Shown in pieces: positions 8,670 through 16,420 of a stretch of 64,000 nucleotides of DNA. A program made the position numbers and the translations under genes. This DNA comes from Bifidobacterium reuteri DSM 23975. GTDB lineage: Bacteria > Actinomycetota > Actinomycetes > Actinomycetales > Bifidobacteriaceae. A model generated the notes under the pieces. It ran no database searches. It worked only from the letters and a program-made list of their open reading frames with translations, and had not been told where the DNA came from. Positions within the stretch are counted from its first letter, which is position 1. The number at the start of each line of letters is the position of its first letter. The stretch lies in contig NZ_JGZK01000002.1 in NCBI RefSeq assembly GCF_000741695.1, positions 265,742-329,741 of the forward strand, in the 5' to 3' direction.

Positions 8670-9345
8670 GGCGGGGCAAAACCTCGGACCAACCGACAAC
8701 CTGCTCCACTATCCCATTCTCAGCAGGGCAGAACCTCTAGCCAGCCGACACTTCATCCCACTCACAGCCCGCCAGCGCGGCAAAACCTCGGACCAGCCGA
8801 CAACCTGCTCCACTACCCCATTCCCAGCGAAGCAAAACCTCTAGCCGCCCAAGAAACAACCCCGCCAATCATCCCTCAGCGAGGCGAAACCTCGGCCCAG
8901 CCGACACTTCATCCCACTCACAGCCCGCCAGCGAAGCAAAACCTCGGACCAGCCGACAACCTGCTCCACTATTCCATTCTCAGCAGGGCAGAACCTCTAG
9001 CCAGCCGACATTCCACCCCACTCACAACCTGTCAGCGAAGCAAAACCTCGGCCCAGCCATGCATCCGCCCCACTCACAGCCCGCCAGCGAAGCAAAACCT
9101 CTAGCCGCCCAAGAAACAACCCCGCCAATCATCCCTCAGCGAGGCGAAACCTCGGACCAGCCGACACTTCATCCCACTCACATCCCGTCAGCGAAGCAAA
9201 ACCTCTAGCCGCCCAAGAAACAACCCCGCCAATCATCCCTCAGCGCGGCAAAACCTCGACTCGACCGACAGGTCGCCCCGCTTACAACCGATCAGCGAAG
9301 CAAAACCTCGGACCAGCTGAGAACCCGCCCCACTCACGCGCCGCC
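8670..9345. repeat. Thirteen-unit tandem array, exact 52-bp period
   Basis: Every unit is 52 bases long and starts with a version of AGCGAAGCAAAACCTC. Three main sub-types alternate after this head: GGACCAGCCGACAACCTG, TAGCCAGCCGACACTTC and TAGCCGCCCAAGAAACAA. Units 4, 9 and 11 are near identical, as are 2/7 and 5/10, so the array grew by block duplication without length change. It is not protein-coding, because 52 is not divisible by 3. It is not CRISPR, because there are no unique spacers. Two more units of the same family lie at 11822-11925. Confidence 0.92.
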
Positions 9346-9365
9346 AGCCTGCAGTCCAGCTACAT

Positions 9366-10604
9366 CTACATCGTCAGCCAGTCGACGGCATTGATGACAT
9401 CAACGCCGTCATTCGTGGACCCCAAGCCGAACGTATCCAACGTCAGCACGATTCGCCGCCCGGATAGCCTTGCATTGCCGAGCCGACGCAGCGGCTCAAG
9501 TTCGCGTTCCCTCGTGTGAGTGTCCAGGATACTGACGCTGACTTGGATGAATAGCCGCTCCAACGTAAGGTCGTCACGCGTGCGAGTGGCAACGAAATCA
9601 ATCTCCAAGCCGTCCATTTTGCCGACCTGAACCTCGTATCCCCGCGTACGCAACTCGTTATGGACGACGTTCTCCAGAAGAAAACCGAAATCCCCCGCCG
9701 GGTACCCCAGCAACATGTTTTTGATGCCGAGATCAGCCGGATAGTATTTATTGAGCCCCTGCAGGTAATCCCCGCCCTTCACATTGATGCGCTGGGCCCG
9801 ATAGAACAGAAATGCGTCCAGCAGTCCGGAGATATATCGCTCGATGGTTTCGTTCGCGGTGGTCCGCCTCGCGCTCTTGAGTCGATGCTCGATTTTGTTG
9901 ATGGAGACAGGCGAGCCCGCCGTGTCAGCTAGGTAGCGAGCGACATCATTGAACACCATGGGATTGCGAATCTGCAGGTACTGGGCGATATCCCGTACGA
10001 GAATCGTGTCGTAGATTCCGGAAAGCACCGTATGTGCCAGTGACTGGTTGGCACCCTGATCCACGACAGGTGGCAGACCGCCGTAACGGGTGTACCGGTC
10101 GAAAGCGGAAGCCCGATCGGCCGGAGATGCGCCCACCCCGGTGTACTGCAGAAACTCACTGAACGACAGCGGGAATACACGAATCTCTATGTGGCGGCCG
10201 GACAGCAACGTCGCCAATTGGCTGGATAGCAGATGCGCGTTCGAGCCAGTCAGATAGATATCAGCATCCTTATCGACGCGCAACGCGTTGACCGCCTTCT
10301 CCCATCCATCGATGAGTTGCACCTCATCGAGCAGCAGATAATATCGGCCGCCGGTTTGCATGAGACCATCAAGATGCCGGTATAGCTGGGCGTAGTCGAA
10401 CGCACTGTATTGGAAGGATTCGAGATTAATGGAAATGACATGGTCCGCCGGCACACCATCGTCGACAAGCCGCTGGGAGAGAAGCGCGAGAAGCGATGAT
10501 TTGCCGCATCGCCGCATACCCGTAACGACCTTAATCAGCCCATTGTCTTTGACCGCGAGCAGTTTGTCGAGATACATCGGACGAGCCTTCAAGGCCTCAG
10601 CCAT
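9366..10604 (-). CDS. P-loop ATPase with C-terminal DUF4143 nuclease-like domain
   Basis: An AAA-type ATPase of the AAA_14/DUF4143 group that is common in human-gut bacteria; its role is unproven. Walker A is GMRRCGKSSLL near residue 32, and Walker B is YYLLLDEVQLIDGWE near 95. A sensor-like TGSNAHLLS follows. The DUF4143 half has GSPVSINKI and LLENVVHNELRTRGYEVQVGKMDGLEIDFVATR, whose E-x-D-F-V pattern resembles a PD-(D/E)xK core. GGAGG lies five bases before ATG 10604; upstream GTG and ATG at 10610 and 10607 are alternatives. A perfect palindrome and an extra half-site sit just before the ribosome site, so the gene is probably tightly regulated. A broken relative lies at 43.8 kb. Confidence 0.85.
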   Translation of the reverse strand: MAEALKARPMYLDKLLAVKDNGLIKVVTGMRRCGKSSLLALLSQRLVDDGVPADHVISINLESFQYSAFDYAQLYRHLDGLMQTGGRYYLLLDEVQLIDGWEKAVNALRVDKDADIYLTGSNAHLLSSQLATLLSGRHIEIRVFPLSFSEFLQYTGVGASPADRASAFDRYTRYGGLPPVVDQGANQSLAHTVLSGIYDTILVRDIAQYLQIRNPMVFNDVARYLADTAGSPVSINKIEHRLKSARRTTANETIERYISGLLDAFLFYRAQRINVKGGDYLQGLNKYYPADLGIKNMLLGYPAGDFGFLLENVVHNELRTRGYEVQVGKMDGLEIDFVATRTRDDLTLERLFIQVSVSILDTHTRERELEPLRRLGNARLSGRRIVLTLDTFGLGSTNDGVDVINAVDWLTM

Positions 10605-10616
10605 CATCACCTCCGC

Positions 10617-10671
10617 ACTTTTACTAGTATACTAGTAAAAGTATATCCCAATGAGGAACTTTTACTAGTAT
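10617..10671 (-). promoter_or_regulatory. Palindromic operator plus half-site upstream of the DUF4143 ATPase
   Basis: Positions 10617-10642 are a perfect 26-bp palindrome whose half is ACTTTTACTAGTA. The same 13 bases occur again at 10659-10671. The two left halves start exactly 42 bases apart, about four helical turns, placing them on one face of the helix. This suggests cooperative repressor binding. The cognate regulator is not identified. Confidence 0.7.
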
Positions 10672-10738
10672 GATCGGAAAAGTCATTGATGCACGAGGAC
10701 ATTAGACGCTCTCGGTACGTCCGACACATCCAGCACGC

Positions 10739-11554
10739 TCACCATGCTTCGGCATCCACCCATGTGACCGCGCAATCGAATGCCGACCGTGCCGCCAGAA
10801 ATCGACATCGATAGTCGGAATCGAATTGTTCACGCGGCGCATCACGCCAGTCGAAGCGTACGGGAATGCCCCATGGGCGATACCGTTCGAATGCCTGCAT
10901 AATCCACGTATCCCCGCGATATTCGGCACGGACCGCCCGGCTCGGATTGCGCGATGACAGGAACACGGCATATCCTGCACATTCGATTACATCGACGTCA
11001 GGATGGCCGCATAACGCATAATTGAGACCATCATCCGCAGCGTGTTCCACGCACTTATCGGCATCCTGCCGCAGCAGCATCTCGGCTGGAGTGAACGCGC
11101 ACGAACGCGCATAGTCGATCGACTGCGCATCCGTGAAACAGCACTCACCTCCATCGCCGTCGTCAATACTGCATTCCAACAGATAGTTCATGACATCCGG
11201 AGACTCCCAATACGCAGCCGTCCGATCATCGACACCTATGTTCTTCCACAACATGTAGTGCGTTTGCTCTTTGCCGAGAATCCCCTCAAACGCTTCGGCG
11301 GAAATATACGTCGCACCATCCAACTGATAGCATTCGTCACGAGGATAGATCACACGTTGTCGGTATTGCTCACGCGCTTTGGCCTCGACCCGTTCGTCCA
11401 ACTCGTGCATTCGTCGCTCGATCTGTTCCCTATGCGCAGATGTAGCATGATGCCACACCTCATGGTGGCAAGCCCTGGCTTCGCTACGAATCTGCTTTCT
11501 CCTGCCCTTGTCTGTCACACATACCAAGTTGTCAATATGAGGCACGTTCGTCAT
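10739..11554 (-). CDS. Hypothetical protein, 271 residues
   Basis: Not recognised. ATG 11554 has AAGGAG six bases upstream; another in-frame ATG at 11560 leaves no spacing. The product is charged, with a basic N-terminal helix (RRKQIRSEARACHHEVW) and a coiled-coil-prone stretch at about 30-60 rich in Glu, Arg and His. It has nine or so cysteines, many His and Asp (SIDDGDGGECC), and no membrane helix. The middle contains YISAEAFEGILGKEQTHYMLWKNIGVDD, which may be a helical domain. It lies between the two blocks of 52-bp repeats, transcribed in the same direction as the DUF4143 ATPase, with about 70 bases between them. Co-function with that ATPase is only a guess. Confidence 0.65.
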   Translation of the reverse strand: MTNVPHIDNLVCVTDKGRRKQIRSEARACHHEVWHHATSAHREQIERRMHELDERVEAKAREQYRQRVIYPRDECYQLDGATYISAEAFEGILGKEQTHYMLWKNIGVDDRTAAYWESPDVMNYLLECSIDDGDGGECCFTDAQSIDYARSCAFTPAEMLLRQDADKCVEHAADDGLNYALCGHPDVDVIECAGYAVFLSSRNPSRAVRAEYRGDTWIMQAFERYRPWGIPVRFDWRDAPREQFDSDYRCRFLAARSAFDCAVTWVDAEAW

Positions 11555-11821
11555 CGCCATCTCCTTTGCCGCTCAATCCGCAGACGCCAAAGCTTCCTCA
11601 GAGCGCCCGCATTCCGACGATCTTCAACTGTGTTCAGTGAATCAGGATCTGCTCAGCAAAACAGCCAGAGATCGTGGATCGCTTGTGGATCTTGCGGCGA
11701 GGCATCCTGGGCAGCATGAAGCCAGAGACCAAAATCATCAACGTTGTCGGAGCCGCCATCATAAGGAACGGAACCGTGCTGTGCGCACTGCAGTCTTGGC
11801 GGGGCTTGGCGGATCCCCGTT
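11555..11821. other. Gap with a possible small gene remnant
   Basis: On the minus strand, about 11653-11780 reads as an acidic stretch with GSVPYDGGSDNVDDFGLW and ends at a stop. It resembles the C-terminal tail of a lost gene, but no start or family was recognised. At 11793-11814 two copies of the 10-bp CTTGGCGGGG-type unit precede the 52-bp units. Confidence 0.3.
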
Positions 11822-11925
11822 AGCGGGGCAATACCTCTAGCCAACAAAGAAACAACCCCGCTCACGGCCCGTCAACGGGGCGAAACCTCGGAGCAGCCGG
11901 GAACATGCCACACTCACAAACGGCC
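11822..11925. repeat. Two further 52-bp repeat units
   Basis: Units 11822-11873 and 11874-11925 are each 52 bases and start AGCGGGGCAATACCTC and AACGGGGCGAAACCTC. They share heads and sub-types with the array at 8670-9345 and are likewise preceded by CTTGGCGGGG-type 10-mers. Together the two arrays bracket 9366-11554. Confidence 0.85.
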
Positions 11926-12042
11926 CTGCTACGCATCCGATCAAGACCCCTAACTGCAGCCCAATGTCGTCTTCGTTGATTCAAGCAATATGAAAACGTA
12001 TGCGATAGGATGGCATCAACTCAACAACGAAGGTGGGGCATC

Positions 12043-13818
12043 ATGACGGAGACGAAGGAATTCCACGAACTGTTCTCCCAGGGTAGCGGGCGTATTTTTG
12101 CACTGCTCATCTCTACCGACGGACGAGGCCATTACGACAACCGCGGCCGGCTCTCGCTGGACTACTGCGAAGCAGGGCAGACCTTCGATCTGCCGAACGG
12201 CATGTTTGATTCCGATAAATACCGCGACAGCGATGTGGTGCTCACGTTCGCGAAAACACAAAACGACAACGAATTCGTTCTCACGGACGTCCATTCAGCC
12301 AAGCATCCCGTAGTCAACTCCAACAATGCTGATGATCGGCCAGGTTCCATCCACTTCAATGGCTCTAAGATGTCCCTGGACCAGTTCTATAGCGAGAACC
12401 AGAACAGCTTGACACTCTGGCTCGATCGTTCCTCGACACCGATTTCCAGCACACCCCATCTGCTTGATTTTACGGATTTGTATTATGCGCGATGCCTAGC
12501 GGGAAGCACATCTGGGACAATCAACGAATGGGAATTCCGGCGCAACTTATTCGACGCTTGGATGCGCAAACAACAGTGGGAGAAAGATAAGAGCTACTCA
12601 CAATACGTTAAAGCGCTGGATAAATTTGAAGACTCCTACCGTATTCCAAGAGCAGACGGAGCCCACATACCAGTAACCGCATATCTGCCCACTTTTGAAC
12701 ACCTATGGCAAGTCGTGGATGCCGCTCGGCTTCAGCGCCTCGGCGACGACTGGACACCGGTCAAGAAGTTATATTCTGCAACAGATACGGAAATCGCCGA
12801 ACAAGGATTCACACCCAAAGGCATCAAATATTATGCGCAATTCCTTACAGAGAATACAGCACCTTCAGCTTCCCGCAATCTCATCTACTTCGGCGCTCCC
12901 GGAACCGGCAAAAGCTATACGCTTAACAAGGGATTGGAGCAGTTCGACGGACGCTACGAACGTGTGACGTTCTATTCGGATTACCTTCACGCTCAGTTCG
13001 TTGGCTCGTTCCGCCCGCAGGCCATTACCACCGCAGACGGAACCGCGGATTTCACCTATGCGTTCACACCCGGCCCGTTCACCCGCGTGCTTATCGATGC
13101 GCTCAAGGACCCCGACAACGAGCACGTACTGGTCATCGAGGAGATCAACCGCGCCGATCCAGCAGCAGTGTTCGGCGATATCTTCCAGCTCTTGGACCGT
13201 GACGGCTCCGGCGTAAGCACCTATCCCGTCACTGTCAGCGAGGACATGAAGTCCTATCTGTGGAAGGAACTTGGACCAGCCGGCCGGGAACAGCTACTGA
13301 AAACCACAAAACAGACTGGAATCACGACCGAAGGCTCTGCGCCCACGTCGCTGTCCATCGCCATTCCCAAGAACATGCTCATCTGGGCGACGATGAACTC
13401 CGCCGATCAGGGCGTGTACCCCATGGACACCGCGTTCAAACGTCGCTGGAGTTTCCGCTATATCGACATCGATGCCGGAGCCGATGAAATCACAGATTCC
13501 ACATGGAAGCAGTGGCGCACCATCATCAATAAGCTGCTGCTCACCAAGGCCAAGGTGTCTGAGGATAAGCTACTTGGCCCGTTCTTCCTCGGCGATCCAA
13601 AGATGGCCGTCGGCACACCGGAATTCGACGATGCGTTTAAGAATAAGGTCATCATGTACCTGTTCGAGGATGCAGCACGGTACAACCGTGACAAAGTATT
13701 CAACGCAGCCCGAATCAGCAGCGGAAATACCTCGAGTATAGAAGGCTTGACGCTGCAGTCATTGTTCAGCGCATGGGACAAGATCCGATTCGATATCTTC
13801 AATAAGTCCAACGAGTGA
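12043..13818 (+). CDS. mcrB: McrB-like GTPase subunit of a methylcytosine-dependent restriction enzyme
   Basis: The motor of a type IV restriction system: an AAA+ GTPase that translocates DNA for McrC to cleave. From ATG 12043 it has 591 residues. Residues 1-270 form an N-terminal domain that would read the modified base; I do not recognise its fold. Walker A GAPGTGKSYTL starts near residue 284. Walker B VLVIEEINRADPAAVFGDIFQLLDR is near 362. The McrB signature MNSADQGVYPMDTAFKRRW is near 451 (MNTADRS in E. coli). An earlier in-frame ATG at 12010 is possible. The gene overlaps mcrC by four bases. Base composition is less GC-rich than in the housekeeping genes nearby, which fits horizontal acquisition. 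Confidence 0.92.
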   Translation: MTETKEFHELFSQGSGRIFALLISTDGRGHYDNRGRLSLDYCEAGQTFDLPNGMFDSDKYRDSDVVLTFAKTQNDNEFVLTDVHSAKHPVVNSNNADDRPGSIHFNGSKMSLDQFYSENQNSLTLWLDRSSTPISSTPHLLDFTDLYYARCLAGSTSGTINEWEFRRNLFDAWMRKQQWEKDKSYSQYVKALDKFEDSYRIPRADGAHIPVTAYLPTFEHLWQVVDAARLQRLGDDWTPVKKLYSATDTEIAEQGFTPKGIKYYAQFLTENTAPSASRNLIYFGAPGTGKSYTLNKGLEQFDGRYERVTFYSDYLHAQFVGSFRPQAITTADGTADFTYAFTPGPFTRVLIDALKDPDNEHVLVIEEINRADPAAVFGDIFQLLDRDGSGVSTYPVTVSEDMKSYLWKELGPAGREQLLKTTKQTGITTEGSAPTSLSIAIPKNMLIWATMNSADQGVYPMDTAFKRRWSFRYIDIDAGADEITDSTWKQWRTIINKLLLTKAKVSEDKLLGPFFLGDPKMAVGTPEFDDAFKNKVIMYLFEDAARYNRDKVFNAARISSGNTSSIEGLTLQSLFSAWDKIRFDIFNKSNE

Positions 13819-15605
13819 TCGCGGGCAGCATCCGTATGACCCAATTGCATCGCATCATTGCAGACTGCGTCTTCCGCGAACAGCAGCCGTATACGCTTGC
13901 GGAGCTGTGCCGCGCCAGAATCGCGCCGCCTGATGGAAGCACCATCACCGCCCCCGCCGGAAGTTCTGGCTCAGATGGCTCGCTGCTCACCCTACGCGAT
14001 TACCTGCTGAGCCTGCGCATCAACAATTCCCCTGTATTCCAACAGCGCGCGGGAAACACTCCCGGAATATCCACGGCGGATACCTACCGGTTCAATTTCG
14101 TGGGATTGCTCAACGTCGGACAGTTCATGTTTCTTGTGCTGCCCAAGTATTATCGCGGCGTCACGCCTGACATCATCCGCGGCCATGAAACGCACATGCT
14201 AGAAGAGTTCGCGGCAATTCTGAACGCGATACGTCAATATCTCAGGAATCCCAACCACAAGAACGATGCCATCGGCTTCGGATACGAGGCCAGCACCGAC
14301 AACAACAGCGGCAACCTCATCGACCTGTATCGGTTCCTGCTCGAGGATTTCGCCGAGAACGGTCTCTACCAGTCCAGCCGCCGCATCACCGAGCTAAATG
14401 GACTCGGTGAAATCGACTGGAACCGCACCGTCAATCAGATTGTGCCATTACGGTCTGCATCGAGTAAGCCCGTATATGTCGACATCGTCAGTACACGATC
14501 CACCTCCGACACGACAACCATTATCCGCTCGATTCAAGCCGCAGTCATCACAGACATCTCACGCTATCTGGAATCATCCGGGCTGAACATGCTGTTCCAT
14601 CTGCCGACTGCGGAGCCATCGCCGAAAACACTCTCCGAGCTCGGCGATCGCGATCAATTATGCCGATTGCTATGGAAGGAACTGCGCGTACAATTCGTCA
14701 CGCGAAAACGACTGCTGTTGCGCGCGTTGATCCAGTATCTGGAGATGCGCAGCAGCGGGCAGATCATGCCGCTGCTCGCGCAGGGCACATGTTCGTTCAA
14801 CTTGGTATGGGAAGACGCATGCAAGGTGGTGTTCAATGACGAGGAGTCGCTGCACGCCACGCAGCCACCGCAATGGGACTACTACGAACCGTTGGATTGG
14901 GCCGACAGCTATCACCAGGCAACAACCAAAACAACGATTTCTGCCGGCGAAATCACCGAAGACGATTCCGACGAAACGCACAATGCGGCTGGATCGCCGC
15001 TGGAACCGGACGTGGTCGCGCTTAATCGCGATGGAAGCAAACGCTACATCATCGATGCGAAGTACTACATTCCACGATATAAGCCTGTCTTCCCTTCCGA
15101 ACGCGGAAAGAAGCCGAAAGGCCAAGTCGACCGCACACCGGGCATGAAGGACATCGTCAAGCAGTATTTCTATCTGATGGCCTTGATGCCACAGGAGATG
15201 AGTGAGGGAACCGTGGTGAACGCAGCGGCGTCCGACGAGGACGGCGGCATATCGCGAGGCAGTGCCGATTCCCGGCCATCGGTCATCGCGGGCAACGCTT
15301 TCGTGATGCCGGGCCAGATTCCGCTGATTCCTGAACTTCATAGCTTGAGCAACGCCGAAGAACGCAATGCTGAGCAATCCACAGAGCCTTATGTTCCACC
15401 TCGCGAGCATCGCAAGCTGTTGGTCAGACGCGGTGCCACATATTTCCCATTCATGGAGAAACAGCTCCAAGCGATATACGGAGAAGACGTACCATCTTCC
15501 ATTGCCTTGTTCGAGATGGACCCCGAACAAGCACTGCGCCTGTATGTGGGGAAGCCAGACAGAACAGCCGGATTGGAGCGACTTGCCTCCATGTTCGAGC
15601 GGTGA
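13815..15605 (+). CDS. mcrC: McrC-like nuclease subunit of the methylcytosine restriction system
   Basis: Partner of McrB and carrier of the nuclease site. The start GTG 13815 overlaps the mcrB stop as GTGA, implying translational coupling; ATG 13836 is the alternative. The product is 596 residues. The N-terminal part contains LRINNSPVFQQRAGNTPGISTADTYRFNFVGLLNVGQFMFLVLPKYY, typical of McrC. The PD-(D/E)xK core is EPDVVALNRDGSKRYIIDAKYYIPRY at about 396-420, with Asp in PDVV and D-A-K as catalytic residues. It is longer than E. coli McrC (about 350). The extra length includes an acidic loop just before the core and a Ser/Gly-rich loop after it. Confidence 0.9.
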   Translation: MIAGSIRMTQLHRIIADCVFREQQPYTLAELCRARIAPPDGSTITAPAGSSGSDGSLLTLRDYLLSLRINNSPVFQQRAGNTPGISTADTYRFNFVGLLNVGQFMFLVLPKYYRGVTPDIIRGHETHMLEEFAAILNAIRQYLRNPNHKNDAIGFGYEASTDNNSGNLIDLYRFLLEDFAENGLYQSSRRITELNGLGEIDWNRTVNQIVPLRSASSKPVYVDIVSTRSTSDTTTIIRSIQAAVITDISRYLESSGLNMLFHLPTAEPSPKTLSELGDRDQLCRLLWKELRVQFVTRKRLLLRALIQYLEMRSSGQIMPLLAQGTCSFNLVWEDACKVVFNDEESLHATQPPQWDYYEPLDWADSYHQATTKTTISAGEITEDDSDETHNAAGSPLEPDVVALNRDGSKRYIIDAKYYIPRYKPVFPSERGKKPKGQVDRTPGMKDIVKQYFYLMALMPQEMSEGTVVNAAASDEDGGISRGSADSRPSVIAGNAFVMPGQIPLIPELHSLSNAEERNAEQSTEPYVPPREHRKLLVRRGATYFPFMEKQLQAIYGEDVPSSIALFEMDPEQALRLYVGKPDRTAGLERLASMFER

Positions 15606-15660
15606 CGGACATTTCAGACAGTCAGCACCGTCGAACATGCGCGATCGATCCTCTGCGCGG

Positions 15661-15888
15661 CTAGGCCGCATCGTCTTCGCGATCGCCAGCATCCTTACCC
15701 CAGCCGTCGGCCAACAACATGACGGATACGGCCTCAGGGCGTGCAGAAACCAGCAGCCGCTGCAGCCGGTCCGGTGATGTGATTGCGGTCTCGCCGTCGG
15801 CCTCGGTCGCTTCGACCACGGTAGTGAACCAGCGGATCTGCTCGCCTTTCGGCATCGCGAATATCACGCATGCGGGAATTCTCATCAT
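15661..15888 (-). CDS. Small hypothetical protein, 75 residues
   Basis: No family recognised. ATG 15888 has a clear AAGGAG six bases upstream. The product starts MMRIPACVIFAMPKGEQIRWF and ends with an acidic tail (GWGKDAGDREDDAA). It has no clear membrane helix. It converges on mcrC from the right and is separated from it by 55 bases. The good ribosome site supports translation. A role as an accessory factor of the restriction system is only a guess. Confidence 0.5.
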   Translation of the reverse strand: MMRIPACVIFAMPKGEQIRWFTTVVEATEADGETAITSPDRLQRLLVSARPEAVSVMLLADGWGKDAGDREDDAA

Positions 15889-15975
15889 CACCTGCTCCTT
15901 ATCACGCACAATCCGAACGGCATCCGCTTCCGTCCATCATCAGCCAAAGCCGACGACCGAGCCGATGCAGTCCGA

Positions 15976-16278
15976 TTGCTGCTCACGTCGCTCATCGTGA
16001 TCCATGAGGCCGTATCTCTCGCCAGCAGAACGCATAGATCCACAAGCGATCTACGATCGATACGGCAGCGGACGCATTTCGTGCCGCTGTTCGTCATGCG
16101 CAAGGCGGAAGCCAAGGACGGCAAGTACTACTACGTGGGTCACGTCGCTGCATTCGATAATCCGCGCCTGACCACTAAACCAAACGCGGACGGGACCGGC
16201 ACGGTGAAGGTCACGCTGTCCACGCTGCGGTTGGCGCGGTCGCTCGACCCGGAACTATACCGGCATCTGGCGGGGTGA
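15976..16278 (+). pseudogene. C-terminal remnant of a DUF3427-type helicase/nuclease
   Basis: From about 16075 the frame encodes FVPLFVMRKAEAKDGKYYYVGHV and then VTLSTLRLARSLDPELYRHL. This matches my memory of the C-terminal strand and helix pattern of DUF3427 domains found at the end of superfamily II helicases in defence loci. The helicase part is absent, there is no ribosome site, and upstream sequence in this frame looks random. It is probably what remains of a larger gene lost from this region. The family assignment is tentative. Confidence 0.45.
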
Positions 16279-16303
16279 TGCGAAAGACCATCCGACGTGG
16301 TTC

Positions 16304-16367
16304 CTGCATCATTTACTGCATCATCGCAAGTTTTCTGCATCATTCTGACATGATATGATGCAGAAAA
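16304..16367 (+). promoter_or_regulatory. Putative operator cluster upstream of fic
   Basis: CTGCATCAT occurs directly at 16304, 16316 and 16335, and inverted at 16355-16363. The last two form an inverted repeat with perfect 13-base arms TTTTCTGCATCAT and ATGATGCAGAAAA separated by 11 bases. The position suggests autorepression, perhaps by the winged-helix tail of the Fic protein. Confidence 0.65.
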
Positions 16368-16420
16368 TCGGAACATGAGGCAGAAAACACTGCAGTCCAA
16401 GGAAGGCGGCATGACACAGC

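Noticed and set aside
8514..9104. A 196-codon frame through the repeat arrays
   Set aside because: It has no ribosome site, crosses the HlyIII stop, and the 52-base period shifts frame in every unit.
8670..9345. CRISPR array
   Set aside because: There are no identical repeats separated by unique spacers. The whole 52-base unit is repeated with sub-types, and no cas genes are present.
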